Of a stretch of 42,941 nt of DNA, positions 1 through 8,262 are shown piece after piece. The stretch covers positions 1 through 42,941 of the forward strand of contig JAEESD010000004.1 of NCBI GenBank assembly GCA_016286145.1, read 5' to 3'. This stretch comes from Bacteroidales bacterium (GTDB lineage: Bacteria; Bacteroidota; Bacteroidia; Bacteroidales; UBA932). Made by a program: the position numbers and the translations under genes. The notes under the pieces were generated by a model that ran no database searches, had not been told where the DNA came from, and was given only the letters and a program-made list of their open reading frames with translations. The first letter of the stretch is position 1; every line of letters starts with the position of its first letter.

Positions 1-567
1 GATGTGTTCGAGAGCTCGCCCGTGCCCAGTTCGGTCGAGGTTACGGTCCGCGCGGCCTGGATGAACCCGGACAGCCTTCTGACCGTCCACAAACGCCTGT
101 CGGACTCCCCGATCGTAGACGAGGTGGACTGCCGCATCCCGCTGGTCGAGTCGCTGACCGTGAGCTTTGGCAAGGTCTGGCTGGCCGTGTTGCTGGTGCT
201 CGCGCTGCTTGTGGTCATCTCCGTGGCCCTGATCGCAAACACGGTCAGGCTCAATCTTTATGCAAACAGGTTTACGATCCATACTATGCAGCTGGTCGGC
301 GCCAGCCGCAGCTTTATCGCACGGCCTTACGTGCGCAGGACGGTGGCCCAGGGCCTGATCGCGGCCCTCATCGCCCTCGCGCTGATCGCGCTGGCCGTCT
401 ATCTGGTATGGAAATCGCATCCCGAAATCTATGAAATATTCACCATCCCCGCTTTTGTAGGAACGGCCCTTAGCGTCATCGCCTTCGGCGTAGTGCTTTG
501 CTGGCTCTGCGGAAATGCGGTGGTGGGTAAAATCGTGAAACTATCGAACGATGAGCTCTATGGATAA
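1..567 (+). CDS. ftsX: Cell-division protein FtsX, C-terminal part (5' end outside window)
   Basis: FtsX is the membrane subunit of the FtsE–FtsX complex, which activates peptidoglycan hydrolases at the division site. The reading frame is open from base 1, so the listed GTG start at base 4 is only the window edge. What remains is the end of the periplasmic loop and the last membrane segments. The stretch NTVRLNLYANRFTIHTMQLV followed by GASRSFIARP is the typical FtsX hallmark after a transmembrane helix. Two more hydrophobic helices follow (around residues 115–135 and 145–175). It overlaps the next gene by 17 bases, and the order ftsX–DUF3098–uppP is common in Bacteroidales. The family call is firm; the N-terminus cannot be seen. 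Confidence 0.9.
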   Translation, partial: DVFESSPVPSSVEVTVRAAWMNPDSLLTVHKRLSDSPIVDEVDCRIPLVESLTVSFGKVWLAVLLVLALLVVISVALIANTVRLNLYANRFTIHTMQLVGASRSFIARPYVRRTVAQGLIAALIALALIALAVYLVWKSHPEIYEIFTIPAFVGTALSVIAFGVVLCWLCGNAVVGKIVKLSNDELYG

Positions 568-787
568 AATGCCTATGTCCCGCAAAAGCATCAGGCTGCT
601 TCTGGCAGGTCTGATAGTGATGGTGGCCGGTTACGTCCTCCTGGCGGGCGGCGGGGTAAAAGACCCCGACGTGTTCAACTATGCTATGTTTGACTTCAGG
701 AGGCTGGTAGCGGCCCCGGTGGTAATAGTGGCCGGTATAGTGGTGGTCGTTGTTGCCATTATGCGCAAACCTAAGGAGGAGGAATAG
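551..787 (+). CDS. DUF3098 family small membrane protein
   Basis: This 78-residue protein has two hydrophobic helices (about residues 14–32 and 48–68) and ends in a charged tail, RKPKEEE. That layout and its place between ftsX and uppP match the DUF3098 family, whose function is unknown. The start overlaps the end of ftsX, which suggests translational coupling. An in-frame ATG at 560 would remove three residues and is equally possible. The end of the gene (AAACCTAAGGAGGAGG) doubles as a strong Shine-Dalgarno-like run for uppP. Confidence 0.75.
   Translation: MSSMDKMPMSRKSIRLLLAGLIVMVAGYVLLAGGGVKDPDVFNYAMFDFRRLVAAPVVIVAGIVVVVVAIMRKPKEEE
774..779 (+). promoter_or_regulatory. AGGAGG ribosome-binding site for uppP
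   Basis: An exact AGGAGG lies nine bases before the ATG at 789. It decides the uppP start in favour of MDWLQ over the upstream ATG at 750 in the ORF track, which would lie inside the DUF3098 gene. Strong Shine-Dalgarno sequences are generally uncommon in Bacteroidota, so the site is noteworthy. Confidence 0.65.
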
Positions 788-788
788 T

Positions 789-1598
789 ATGGACTGGCTG
801 CAGGCAATTATTCTGGGAATAGTCCAGGGCCTGACGGAGTTTCTTCCCGTCAGCAGCAGCGGACATCTCGCCATCTTCAGGGAGCTGCTCGGAGTAGAGG
901 CTTCTGAAGACCTTATGTTCGAAGTTACAGTCCACGCAGCTACCGTTCTGGCTACGATAGTCGTGTTCTGGAAGTCTATAGTTCAGCTGTTCTCGGGTCT
1001 TTTCAAGTTCAAGTACAACGACGAGACCGACTACATCTGCAAGATACTCGTGGGAACCATCCCCGTTATGATAGTGGGCCTGTTCTTCAAGGACAAAGTA
1101 GAAGAGCTGTTCTCTTCGCTCTGGGTCGTAGGAGGATCGCTCCTTATCACTTCAGTTCTGCTGTACTTCTCGGACGCCGCGGCGAAGTCGAAGGCCCGGG
1201 AGGGGGAGAACGCCGCCCGAAACGGGCTCTCGTTCTGGCAGGCACTGGCAATCGGCATCGGGCAGGCGTTCGCTGTCCTCCCGGGCCTGTCGCGCAGCGG
1301 CGCGACTATCTCTACCGGACTTATCTCCGGAGTCAAGAGGGAAGTGGTCGCCCAGTTCTCGTTCCTGATGGTCATCATCCCCATCCTCGGAGAGATGTTC
1401 CTCTCGATAGTCGGCGGCGAACTTGCCGCCTCCACGGTCGGAGCCCTGCCGCTGGCGCTCGGCTTCATCTCCGCCTTTATCACCGGTCTTTTCGCCTGCA
1501 AGGCTATGATCGCCCTCGTCAAGAAAGCCCAGCTTAAGTGGTTCGCGCTTTACTGCGTTATCGTAGGCTTTATCGTAATCCTCACCCAGATCTTCTAA
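789..1598 (+). CDS. uppP: Undecaprenyl-diphosphate phosphatase
   Basis: UppP (BacA) dephosphorylates undecaprenyl diphosphate in the inner membrane and so recycles the lipid carrier for peptidoglycan and O-antigen synthesis. The 269-residue protein carries both family signatures: GLTEFLPVSSSGHL near residues 15–28 and PGLSRSGATIS near residues 164–174. Together these form the active site. About eight hydrophobic segments fill the rest. The listed ORF starts 13 codons too early; the ATG at 789 follows an AGGAGG and gives the standard N-terminus. It lies one base after the DUF3098 stop and two bases before lpxH. In many Bacteroidales truB follows uppP; here it does not. Confidence 0.96.
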   Translation: MDWLQAIILGIVQGLTEFLPVSSSGHLAIFRELLGVEASEDLMFEVTVHAATVLATIVVFWKSIVQLFSGLFKFKYNDETDYICKILVGTIPVMIVGLFFKDKVEELFSSLWVVGGSLLITSVLLYFSDAAAKSKAREGENAARNGLSFWQALAIGIGQAFAVLPGLSRSGATISTGLISGVKREVVAQFSFLMVIIPILGEMFLSIVGGELAASTVGALPLALGFISAFITGLFACKAMIALVKKAQLKWFALYCVIVGFIVILTQIF

Positions 1599-1600
1599 GG

Positions 1601-2332
1601 ATGGAACGCACGAAGGTATATTTTACATCTGATGTCCACCTCGGGCTGACTACCGCGGATCCCAAAGAGCGCGAGGAGCGCTTCGTTCTCTGGCTGAAGA
1701 GCCTGCCGCGCGATGCGAAGGCCCTTTACCTTCTCGGCGATATCTGGGACTTCTGGTACGAGTACCGCGACGTCGTCCCGAAAGAGGGTGTCAGGGTAAT
1801 CGCGCAGCTCATCGACCTTATGGACAACGGGGTAGAGGTCTGGTTTATGCCCGGCAACCACGACGTCTGGTGCTACGGTTATTTCGAGTCGCTGGGGATG
1901 CGGAAGATCGAGCAGCCGTTCTATACCGAGATCGGCGGGCGCCGCTTCTGCCTTGGCCATGGAGACGGCCTTAAGGACGCGACCCGCGGCTACCGTATGA
2001 TGATGCGGGTATTCAAGAGCCGCTTCTGCCAGGCGCTTTTCAGCGCGCTCCATCCCCGAATCGCTTTCTGGTTCGCGACCGGATGTTCGACCCGCAACCG
2101 TTATACCCATACCCCTTACGAGTGGAAGGGGGCGGACGAGCCGCTGGTCCGCTACGCGGAAGAAGAGATTGCCGCAGGCCGTAAGGCAGACTTTTTCATC
2201 TTCGGTCATTTCCACGTCGAAGCCAGCCAGACCTTGTCGGATGGCAGCGAGTTATTCGTAATGGATACCTGGCTTAAGGGCGGAACGCCCTGCCTTATTT
2301 TTGACGGGCAGTCGTTGAAAGCCGGTCGGTAA
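1601..2332 (+). CDS. lpxH: UDP-2,3-diacylglucosamine diphosphatase (LpxH-type metallophosphoesterase)
   Basis: LpxH hydrolyses UDP-2,3-diacylglucosamine to lipid X and UMP in lipid A synthesis, at the inner face of the cytoplasmic membrane. The 243-residue product has the calcineurin-like metal-binding motifs in order: SDVHLG (10–15), LGDIWDFW (about 45–52), GNHD (about 85–88), HGDG (about 118–122) and FGHFH (about 201–205). Length and motifs fit LpxH better than a generic phosphoesterase. The listed ORF runs 21 codons upstream into uppP; the ATG at 1601 is the likely start. Its 3' end overlaps the convergent DUF4294 gene by 38 bases. The exact substrate is inferred from the family. Confidence 0.85.
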   Translation: MERTKVYFTSDVHLGLTTADPKEREERFVLWLKSLPRDAKALYLLGDIWDFWYEYRDVVPKEGVRVIAQLIDLMDNGVEVWFMPGNHDVWCYGYFESLGMRKIEQPFYTEIGGRRFCLGHGDGLKDATRGYRMMMRVFKSRFCQALFSALHPRIAFWFATGCSTRNRYTHTPYEWKGADEPLVRYAEEEIAAGRKADFFIFGHFHVEASQTLSDGSELFVMDTWLKGGTPCLIFDGQSLKAGR

Positions 2333-2957
2333 CGATCACCGTCTTTTCCGGGTGTTTCCCGAAAATCTCCCAATAGAACTCATCCCAGGCTCCGCTCTCC
2401 CAGACGCGGATCAGTTCTTCGGTGTCTTTGTCTACCCCTTCGGGGTCGTAGTGGGATTTCAGATCCTGGTCGAATAGTTTTCCGACCAGATTCCAGAAGC
2501 CGGCGGCGAATCCGCCTTCATAGTCTTTGATTATGTCGTAGACGGTGTGGCCGCATTCGCGGTCGACCAGTCTTACGAGTAGGAAACCCTGAGAGATAGT
2601 AGTGTTTCGGATATCTTTTTCGAAGAGCCTCAGAAGCTCTTTCTCTACATCATTTATATAGCGTGCGCGTACGCCTTTGTCAAGATTGTCCGCGGCGATG
2701 GTGCTGTCTATCTGATGCATCAGCTTTCTGCCGACAAGAGCGAAGGGATATACCCTGTTGAAATTGTAGACCAGGCGATAGTGTTTGCGCCATTCCCTTC
2801 TTTCCTTGCGGGTTCTCTTGCGGCGGCCGGTAACGGAGCTGGGGGAGATGTAGTCCCAGTATTCTACTTCGGGTTCCGGGGTCTGAACGCCTTCCTGGGC
2901 CTCGGTAGGAACGCCGAGACACAGCAAAATCATCAGGGATAGAAGAACCCGTTTCAT
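2295..2957 (-). CDS. DUF4294 domain secreted protein
   Basis: The product of about 220 residues begins with a signal peptide (MKRVLLSLMILLCLGVPTEA) and is probably periplasmic. The central motif NRVYPFALVGRKLMHQID is typical of DUF4294, a Bacteroidota family of unknown function. The start at 2957 is preferred over 2987 because it puts the signal peptide at the N-terminus and lies behind a matching promoter. The gene is convergent with lpxH, overlaps its end by 38 bases, and is divergent from the ribosomal operon. Confidence 0.8.
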   Translation of the reverse strand: MKRVLLSLMILLCLGVPTEAQEGVQTPEPEVEYWDYISPSSVTGRRKRTRKERREWRKHYRLVYNFNRVYPFALVGRKLMHQIDSTIAADNLDKGVRARYINDVEKELLRLFEKDIRNTTISQGFLLVRLVDRECGHTVYDIIKDYEGGFAAGFWNLVGKLFDQDLKSHYDPEGVDKDTEELIRVWESGAWDEFYWEIFGKHPEKTVIVTDRLSTTARQK

Positions 2958-2976
2958 ATTAATCTTAGTTCGATTG

Positions 2977-3007
2977 CAAATATACATAAATCACATTTCG
3001 AGCCAAA
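2977..3007 (-). promoter_or_regulatory. Bacteroidota-type promoter for the DUF4294 gene
   Basis: Read on the minus strand, the sequence is TTTG, 19 bases, then TATATTTG, an exact match to the -33/-7 form known from Bacteroides. The -7 box ends about 20 bases before the ATG. It is back-to-back with the rplP promoter. Confidence 0.75.
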
Positions 3008-3132
3008 GTTCTCTAAATAGATGCAAATTCGCGTCGAAAAGTTCGCAAACTTTTTTTGAAGCCTTTTAGCAACTCGCCCAAAATGCGGGAGTTAAGTATT
3101 CAACTTTTGTGTCGAAAATTTTTAAAAAATAA

Positions 3133-3163
3133 TTTGCAGATCCGAGAAATAGTGTTAAATTTG
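3133..3163 (+). promoter_or_regulatory. Promoter of the rplP-led ribosomal operon
   Basis: TTTG at 3133–3136 is followed after 19 bases by TAAATTTG at 3156–3163, an exact match to the Bacteroides promoter form. Transcription should start near 3170, giving a leader of about 40 bases before the rplP ATG. The flanks are very AT-rich, as expected of a strong promoter. It supports rplP as a true operon head rather than an internal gene. Confidence 0.8.
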
Positions 3164-3211
3164 CAGCCCTTTTTGCAAGAGACGAAACAAATTATTTAAA
3201 GTAATATAGCA

Positions 3212-3631
3212 ATGTTACAACCAAAAAGAACCAAATTCAGAAGGGAACAGAAGAACCGTATGAAGGGAATGGCCCAGAGAGGAAACCAGCTCGCCTTCGG
3301 TTCTTTCGGCATTAAGACCCTTGAGAACTGCTGGCTTACAGCCCAGCAGATTGAGGCTGCACGTCAGGCTATCTCGCGTTATATGAACCGTGAAGGCCAG
3401 ATCTGGATCAGGGTATTCCCTGTCAAGCCTGTCACCAAGAAGCCTCTCGATACCCGTATGGGTAAAGGTAAGGGCGATCCTTACGGATTCGTAGCCCCTA
3501 TCACCCCCGGCCGTATTCTTTTCGAGGCTGAGGGCGTGTCGCTCGCAGTTGCAAAGGAAGCTATGAGGCTCGCAGCCAACAAGCTCCCCGTCGCGACTAA
3601 GTTTATCGTCCGCAGGGACTATGTTGAATAA
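3212..3631 (+). CDS. rplP: 50S ribosomal protein L16
   Basis: L16 sits near the A site and 5S rRNA of the large subunit and helps position tRNA. The 139-residue product has the family start [11 protein letters not shown], the motif [11 protein letters not shown] and the loop [11 protein letters not shown], whose arginine corresponds to the hydroxylated Arg81 of E. coli L16. Length is normal. It is the first gene of the cluster and has its own promoter. rpsC, which normally precedes it, is not here. Confidence 0.98.
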   Translation: MLQPKRTKFRREQKNRMKGMAQRGNQLAFGSFGIKTLENCWLTAQQIEAARQAISRYMNREGQIWIRVFPVKPVTKKPLDTRMGKGKGDPYGFVAPITPGRILFEAEGVSLAVAKEAMRLAANKLPVATKFIVRRDYVE

Positions 3632-3647
3632 TTAACCAGGAGACAAG

Positions 3648-3842
3648 ATGAAAGCAGCAGAAGCACGCGAAATGTCTGTAGCAGACCTGCGCGACCGTAT
3701 TGCAGTCGAGAAGTCAAACCTCGACCAGATGAAGATCAACCACGCCATTTCTCCCCTGGAGGACACATCTAAGTTTCAGAAGACCAGAAGGGATATCGCT
3801 CTTATGATCACTATCCTTGCTGAAAAAGAAAAACAGAACTAA
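3648..3842 (+). CDS. rpmC: 50S ribosomal protein L29
   Basis: L29 is a two-helix protein beside the exit tunnel of the large subunit, where it contributes to docking of nascent-chain factors. The 64-residue sequence begins [18 protein letters not shown] and ends in a basic second helix ([15 protein letters not shown]), the standard L29 plan. An AGGAG lies a few bases before the ATG. It follows rplP by 16 bases and precedes rpsQ by two, in the usual order. Confidence 0.96.
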   Translation: MKAAEAREMSVADLRDRIAVEKSNLDQMKINHAISPLEDTSKFQKTRRDIALMITILAEKEKQN

Positions 3843-3844
3843 TT

Positions 3845-4099
3845 ATGGAAAGAAATCTTCGTAAGGAAAGAACAGGAGTAGTGGTCAGCGCCAAGATGGA
3901 CAAGACTATCGTAGTCGCCGTCGAGCGTAAGGAGAAGCATCCTATGTACGGAAAGTTCGTAAAGAAGACCACCAAATTCGTCGCTCAGGACGATAAGAAC
4001 GAGTGCGGTGAGGGTGATACCGTCCGCATTATGGAGACCCGTCCTCTGAGTAAGACTAAGAATTGGAGATTAGTTGAAATCGTAGAAAAGGCTAAGTAA
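3845..4099 (+). CDS. rpsQ: 30S ribosomal protein S17
   Basis: S17 is an early-assembly 16S rRNA-binding protein of the small subunit with an OB fold. The 84-residue product shows the signature [20 protein letters not shown] followed by [15 protein letters not shown]. Length is normal. Genes on either side are two bases away, which implies tight translational coupling. Confidence 0.97.
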   Translation: MERNLRKERTGVVVSAKMDKTIVVAVERKEKHPMYGKFVKKTTKFVAQDDKNECGEGDTVRIMETRPLSKTKNWRLVEIVEKAK

Positions 4100-4101
4100 T
4101 T

Positions 4102-4467
4102 ATGATACAGCAGGAAACACGTTTACAGGTGGCCGACAACAGCGGTGCGAAGGAAGTTCTTTGCATCCGCGTTCTTGGAGGAACACACCACCGTTATGCG
4201 ACAGTCGGAGATCAGATTGTCGTGTCGATCAAGAGTGCTATCCCTGGCAGTGATGCCAAGAAGGGTACAGTTTCGAAGGCTGTAGTAGTACGCACCAAGA
4301 AAGAGATCCGCAGGGTTGACGGTTCATACATCCGCTTCGACGAGAACGCTTGCGTCCTTCTTAACAACGCAGGCGAGCTCCGCGGTACCCGTATCTTTGG
4401 CCCCGTCGCCAGGGAGCTCCGCGAGAACTATATGAAAATCGTTTCATTGGCCCCCGAGGTCCTTTAA
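4102..4467 (+). CDS. rplN: 50S ribosomal protein L14
   Basis: L14 lies at the subunit interface, where it forms a bridge to the 30S subunit and is the docking site of the silencing factor RsfS. The 121-residue product starts [19 protein letters not shown] and ends [18 protein letters not shown], both characteristic. Length is normal, and the gene is in the standard place after rpsQ. Confidence 0.98.
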   Translation: MIQQETRLQVADNSGAKEVLCIRVLGGTHHRYATVGDQIVVSIKSAIPGSDAKKGTVSKAVVVRTKKEIRRVDGSYIRFDENACVLLNNAGELRGTRIFGPVARELRENYMKIVSLAPEVL

Positions 4468-4470
4468 CAA

Positions 4471-4797
4471 ATGAGCACTATGAACAAATTACGTATCAAG
4501 AAAGGTGACAACGTCATCGTCATCGCCGGAAACGATAAGGGTAAGACCGGTAAGGTCCTCTCCGTCGCTCCCGCCGAGAACCGTGCTATCGTTGAAGGAG
4601 TAAACCTCGTCAGCAAGCACACCAAACCGAATTCAAAGGCCCCTCAGGGTGGTATCATCAAGAAAGAGGCCCCTATTCATGTTTCAAACCTCTCGCTCAT
4701 CGACCCTAAGAGCAACACCGCTACCCGCGTAGGTTACAAGGTCGTCGACGGCAAGAAGGTCCGTTATGCTAAAAAATCAGGAGAGGAGATCAAGTAA
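4471..4797 (+). CDS. rplX: 50S ribosomal protein L24
   Basis: L24 is an assembly-initiator protein that binds 23S rRNA near the exit tunnel. The KOW motif is clear at residues 9–35 ([20 protein letters not shown]), followed by [10 protein letters not shown]. The chosen ATG at 4471 gives [11 protein letters not shown]; the in-frame ATG at 4480 (MNKLRIKK) is equally good and closer to the usual L24 N-terminus. Confidence 0.96.
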   Translation: MSTMNKLRIKKGDNVIVIAGNDKGKTGKVLSVAPAENRAIVEGVNLVSKHTKPNSKAPQGGIIKKEAPIHVSNLSLIDPKSNTATRVGYKVVDGKKVRYAKKSGEEIK

Positions 4798-4799
4798 TT

Positions 4800-5396
4800 A
4801 TGGCAAAGACAAATAAAGCAGCTGAAGCTCAGGTACTCCCTGCCGGCTACGTTCCTACCCTCAAGAAGGTTTACAAGGAGCAGATCGTAGATTCTCTTGT
4901 AAAGCAGTTCAATTACTCGACTGTAATGCAGTGCCCTAAACTCGTCAAGATCACCATCAACGAAGGTGTCGGCGAAGGAACTCAGGACCGCAAGGTTGTC
5001 GAGGAAGCTGCAGCAGAACTTTCACTCATCACCGGCCAGAAGGCCCTCATCACCACCTCAAGGAAAGACATCTCGAACTTCAAGCTCCGTAAGGGTATGC
5101 CCGTCGGTGTGAAGGTCACCCTCCGTGACGTCAAGATGTATGAGTTCCTCGAGAAGCTCGTCCGTGTTGTTCTCCCTCGTATCCGTGACTTCAACGGTGT
5201 CGCCGAGAATATGGACGGCCGCGGAAACTACACCCTCGGTATCAAGGAGCAGATCATCTTCCCCGAAATCGATATCGACAAGAACCCCCGCATCCACGGT
5301 CTTGAGATCACATTCGTAACAACCGCCAGGACAGACGAAGAGTGCCACGCACTTCTCGCAGGTTTCGGCATTCCTTTCAAGAAACATAACAACTAA
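4800..5396 (+). CDS. rplE: 50S ribosomal protein L5
   Basis: L5 binds 5S rRNA, forms part of the central protuberance and contacts P-site tRNA. The 198-residue product contains the hallmark stretches [26 protein letters not shown] and [18 protein letters not shown]. It is somewhat longer than the roughly 180-residue norm because of an N-terminal extension ([16 protein letters not shown]). The ORFs on the other strand and in other frames here are shadows. Confidence 0.98.
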   Translation: MAKTNKAAEAQVLPAGYVPTLKKVYKEQIVDSLVKQFNYSTVMQCPKLVKITINEGVGEGTQDRKVVEEAAAELSLITGQKALITTSRKDISNFKLRKGMPVGVKVTLRDVKMYEFLEKLVRVVLPRIRDFNGVAENMDGRGNYTLGIKEQIIFPEIDIDKNPRIHGLEITFVTTARTDEECHALLAGFGIPFKKHNN

Positions 5397-5401
5397 AGAT
5401 T

Positions 5402-5671
5402 ATGGCAAAAGAATCAATGAAAGCCCGCGAAGTAAAGCGCGCAAAACTCGTTGCCAAGTATGCCGAGAAGAGAAAGGCTCTGAAGGAAGCCGGCGACTAT
5501 GCCGCCCTCGACAAGCTCCCTAAGAATGCGTCGCCCGTCCGTCTGCACAACCGTTGCAGCCTCACCGGCCGTCCGAAGGGATATATGAGAGCGTTCGGCC
5601 TCAGCCGTATCCAGTTCCGTGAGATGGCCGCTAACGGCCTCATCCCCGGCGTCAAGAAGGCAAGTTGGTAG
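5402..5671 (+). CDS. rpsN: 30S ribosomal protein S14 (zinc-free form)
   Basis: S14 is a late-assembly protein of the 30S head. The 89-residue product carries [20 protein letters not shown] and ends VKKASW, as usual. The paired CxxC motifs of the zinc-binding 61-residue form are absent, so this is the C-minus form. It is slightly shorter than the 101-residue E. coli protein. It follows rplE by five bases. Confidence 0.97.
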   Translation: MAKESMKAREVKRAKLVAKYAEKRKALKEAGDYAALDKLPKNASPVRLHNRCSLTGRPKGYMRAFGLSRIQFREMAANGLIPGVKKASW

Positions 5672-5691
5672 AAATTAAAAAGTAAACAGAT

Positions 5692-6087
5692 ATGACAGAT
5701 CCCATTGCAGATTATCTCACCAGGATCCGCAACGCCTATATGGCAGGAAAGAAAGTCGTAGAGATCCCTTCCTCCAAGATGAAGGTCGCTATGACCCAGA
5801 TCCTTTTTGAGAAAGGCTACATCCTCTCCTACAAGGTAGTTGAGGCTCAGCCGCAGAATACTATCAAGATCGCTCTGAAGTATCATCCCCAGACTAAGGC
5901 AGCCGCCATCAAGGGAATTGACCGCGTGTCTACCCCTGGTCTTAGGAAGTACACAGACGCCGAGAACCTTCCCCGCGTCCTCAACGGCCTCGGAATCGCA
6001 ATCCTCTCGACCTCCAAGGGCATCATCACCGACAAAGAAGCCAAGGAACTTGGCGTCGGCGGAGAGGTTATTTGCTACGTATATTAA
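5692..6087 (+). CDS. rpsH: 30S ribosomal protein S8
   Basis: S8 is a primary 16S rRNA binder of the central domain. In E. coli it also represses the spc operon by binding its mRNA; whether that happens here cannot be seen. The 131-residue product begins [20 protein letters not shown] and ends with the signature [19 protein letters not shown]. Length and position are standard. Confidence 0.98.
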   Translation: MTDPIADYLTRIRNAYMAGKKVVEIPSSKMKVAMTQILFEKGYILSYKVVEAQPQNTIKIALKYHPQTKAAAIKGIDRVSTPGLRKYTDAENLPRVLNGLGIAILSTSKGIITDKEAKELGVGGEVICYVY

Positions 6088-6108
6088 TATTTAAACTTAT
6101 TATAAATA

Positions 6109-6672
6109 ATGTCACGAATTGGTAAATTGCCTGTAAGCCTTCCGACCGGAGTAACAGCTGAGCTGCTCCCCGGCAACGTAGTGAAGGTTAAAGGACCTCA
6201 TGGCGAGATGTCCCAGAAAGTAGATCCGGACATCACCGTTTCCATCGAGGACAATCAGATCAAGTTTGCCCGCCCGACAGACCAGCCTCGTCACCGTTCG
6301 ATGCACGGCCTTTACCGTGCCCTCGTCCACAACATGGTGGTTGGCGTCAGCGAGCAGTTCACTATCCGTCAGGAACTCGTCGGTGTTGGTTACCGTGTCG
6401 CAAGCCTCGGCAACAACATTCTTCAGTTCTCTCTCGGTTACTCTCACGAAATTCAGCTCCAGCTTCCCAAGGAGGTCACAGCAGAGATTCCCGAAGTCAA
6501 GAAGGGAGAAAATCCGAAGCTCGTCCTCAAGAGCTGCGATAAGCAGCTTGTGGGCCAGGTGGCAGCCAAGATCCGTTCATTCCGTAAGCCCGAACCTTAC
6601 AAGGGTAAAGGTATTAAGTTCGTTGGTGAGCAGCTTCGTCGCAAAGCTGGTAAGACTGCAGCCGCTAAATAA
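6109..6672 (+). CDS. rplF: 50S ribosomal protein L6
   Basis: L6 lies near the factor-binding site of the large subunit. The 187-residue product starts MSRIGKLPVSLPTGV and carries the C-terminal signature QVAAKIRSFRKPEPYKGKGI. Two similar alpha/beta domains fit the length. It follows rpsH by 21 AT-rich bases, in which I see no promoter match. Confidence 0.98.
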   Translation: MSRIGKLPVSLPTGVTAELLPGNVVKVKGPHGEMSQKVDPDITVSIEDNQIKFARPTDQPRHRSMHGLYRALVHNMVVGVSEQFTIRQELVGVGYRVASLGNNILQFSLGYSHEIQLQLPKEVTAEIPEVKKGENPKLVLKSCDKQLVGQVAAKIRSFRKPEPYKGKGIKFVGEQLRRKAGKTAAAK

Positions 6673-6686
6673 TAGGAGATTGAATT

Positions 6687-7049
6687 ATGGCATTGAATAG
6701 AATTGAAAGAAGAAGAAGGATTCATTACCGTATTCGCAAACACGTCAGCGGAACTGCAGAAAAGCCCCGTCTTGCCGTATTCAGGAGCAACAAGGCTATC
6801 TACGCACAGGTAATTGATGACGAGCAGGGCAGAACTCTTGCAGCTGCTTCTTCAAATGACAAGGCTCTCGCAGTAGAGTGCAAGGGCAAGAATGGTATCG
6901 AGGCAGCAGCGATCGTCGGAAAGGCAGTCGCAGAGCGCGCTCTCGCAGCAGGTATCACAACGGTCTGCTTCGACCGTGGAGGTTACCTCTACCATGGAAG
7001 GGTTAAAAGTTTGGCAGACGCTGCCCGTGAAGGCGGCCTCGTATTCTAA
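6687..7049 (+). CDS. rplR: 50S ribosomal protein L18
   Basis: L18 binds 5S rRNA with L5 in the central protuberance. The 120-residue product has a basic N-terminus ([18 protein letters not shown]) followed by [20 protein letters not shown]. It ends with [20 protein letters not shown], all typical. An AGGAG precedes the ATG. Confidence 0.98.
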   Translation: MALNRIERRRRIHYRIRKHVSGTAEKPRLAVFRSNKAIYAQVIDDEQGRTLAAASSNDKALAVECKGKNGIEAAAIVGKAVAERALAAGITTVCFDRGGYLYHGRVKSLADAAREGGLVF

Positions 7050-7060
7050 CAGTACAGACT

Positions 7061-7579
7061 ATGGCAAATACAAATGTTAAAAGAGTAAAGACGTCTGACC
7101 TTGAGCTTAAGGACAGGCTTGTCGCCATCCAGAGGGTTACCAAGGTAACGAAGGGTGGTCGTCACTTCCGCTTTGCCGCTATCGTGGTAGTGGGAGATGA
7201 GAACGGCGTAGTTGGTTATGGTCTGGGCAAGGCAAACGAAGTTACCTCCGCTATCGCGAAGGCTACCGAGGATGCGAAGAAGAACCTCGTGAAGGTTCCG
7301 GTCATCAACAAGACCATCCCCCACGAGCAGGAAGCCCGCTATGGTGGAGCACGCGTCTTCATGAAGCCCGCAGCTCCCGGTACCGGTGTTAAGGCCGGTG
7401 GTGCTATGCGTGCTGTCTTCGAGAGCGCAGGCGTACAGAACGTCCTCGCAAAGTCGAAGGGCTCTTCCAACCCCCACAACCTTATCAAGGCCACTGTAGC
7501 AGCTCTGACCGAGATGAGGGATGCCTATACGGTTGCCGGTCTTCGCGGTATTCCTATGTCCAAAGTGTTTAACGGTTAA
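7061..7579 (+). CDS. rpsE: 30S ribosomal protein S5
   Basis: S5 lies at the mRNA entry site of the 30S subunit and affects decoding fidelity. The 172-residue product has the double-stranded-RNA-binding fold signature [20 protein letters not shown] and a C-terminal domain with [19 protein letters not shown] and [13 protein letters not shown]. Length is normal. It sits between rplR and rpmD as in most bacteria. Confidence 0.98.
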   Translation: MANTNVKRVKTSDLELKDRLVAIQRVTKVTKGGRHFRFAAIVVVGDENGVVGYGLGKANEVTSAIAKATEDAKKNLVKVPVINKTIPHEQEARYGGARVFMKPAAPGTGVKAGGAMRAVFESAGVQNVLAKSKGSSNPHNLIKATVAALTEMRDAYTVAGLRGIPMSKVFNG

Positions 7580-7596
7580 TCATGGAGGATAAGAAT

Positions 7597-7791
7597 ATGG
7601 CTAAGATTAAAGTAACCCAGGTTATCAGCAAGAACGGAGAGACCAAGAGGCAGATCGCTAACCTGCGCTGCCTTGGCATCCGCAAACTCAATCAGACCGT
7701 CGAGATCGAGGATACTCCCGTTGCAAGGGGTCAGATCCAGAAAGTCGCTCATCTCGTAAAGGTTGAAGAAGTCAAATCCAAGAAAAAGTAA
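7597..7791 (+). CDS. rpmD: 50S ribosomal protein L30
   Basis: L30 is a small large-subunit protein. The 64-residue reading from MAKIKVTQVISKNGETKRQ contains the standard LRCLGIRKLNQTVEIEDTP. The ORF track starts five codons earlier at 7582, but the sequence between the two ATGs contains GGAGG at a good distance from 7597, which favours the later start. It ends in a basic KSKKK tail. Confidence 0.93.
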   Translation: MAKIKVTQVISKNGETKRQIANLRCLGIRKLNQTVEIEDTPVARGQIQKVAHLVKVEEVKSKKK

Positions 7792-7804
7792 GGAGGACTG
7801 AGAA

Positions 7805-8254
7805 ATGAAACTTGAAAATTTGACACCCGCTAAGGGATCGACAAAAACAAGGAAAAGAATCGGTCGTGGAGAAGGTTCAGGACGCGGCGGTACTTCGACC
7901 CGTGGTATGAACGGCGCCGGATCTCGTTCCGGTTTCTCCCACAAGATCGGCTTTGAAGGTGGCCAGATGCCCCTCCAGAGGCGTATGCCGAAGTTCGGTT
8001 TCAAGAACCCTACCCGCGTTGAGTACAAAGCTGTCAACGTAGCAACTCTTGAGACCATCGCCCAGAAGTTCAACCTCACCGAGATCGGTGTGGACGACAT
8101 CAAGGCGGCAGGCTTCGCCGGTAAGAACGATCTTATCAAGGTGCTCGGAAACGGAGAAATCAAGGCTGCTGTTACAGTAACCGCAGACGCTTTCTCAAAG
8201 TCCGCTATCACCAAAATCGAGGCTGCCGGAGGTAAGGCAGTCGTAGCTGAATAA
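7805..8254 (+). CDS. rplO: 50S ribosomal protein L15
   Basis: L15 is a late-assembly 23S rRNA-binding protein. The 149-residue product opens MKLENLTPAKGSTKTRKRIG and continues RGEGSGRGGTSTRGMNGAGS, a flexible glycine-rich arm typical of L15. The globular part includes GFEGGQMPLQRRMPKFGF. A clear AGGAGG at 7791–7796, overlapping the rpmD stop, precedes the ATG by eight bases. Confidence 0.98.
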   Translation: MKLENLTPAKGSTKTRKRIGRGEGSGRGGTSTRGMNGAGSRSGFSHKIGFEGGQMPLQRRMPKFGFKNPTRVEYKAVNVATLETIAQKFNLTEIGVDDIKAAGFAGKNDLIKVLGNGEIKAAVTVTADAFSKSAITKIEAAGGKAVVAE

Positions 8255-8262
8255 TTACTACA

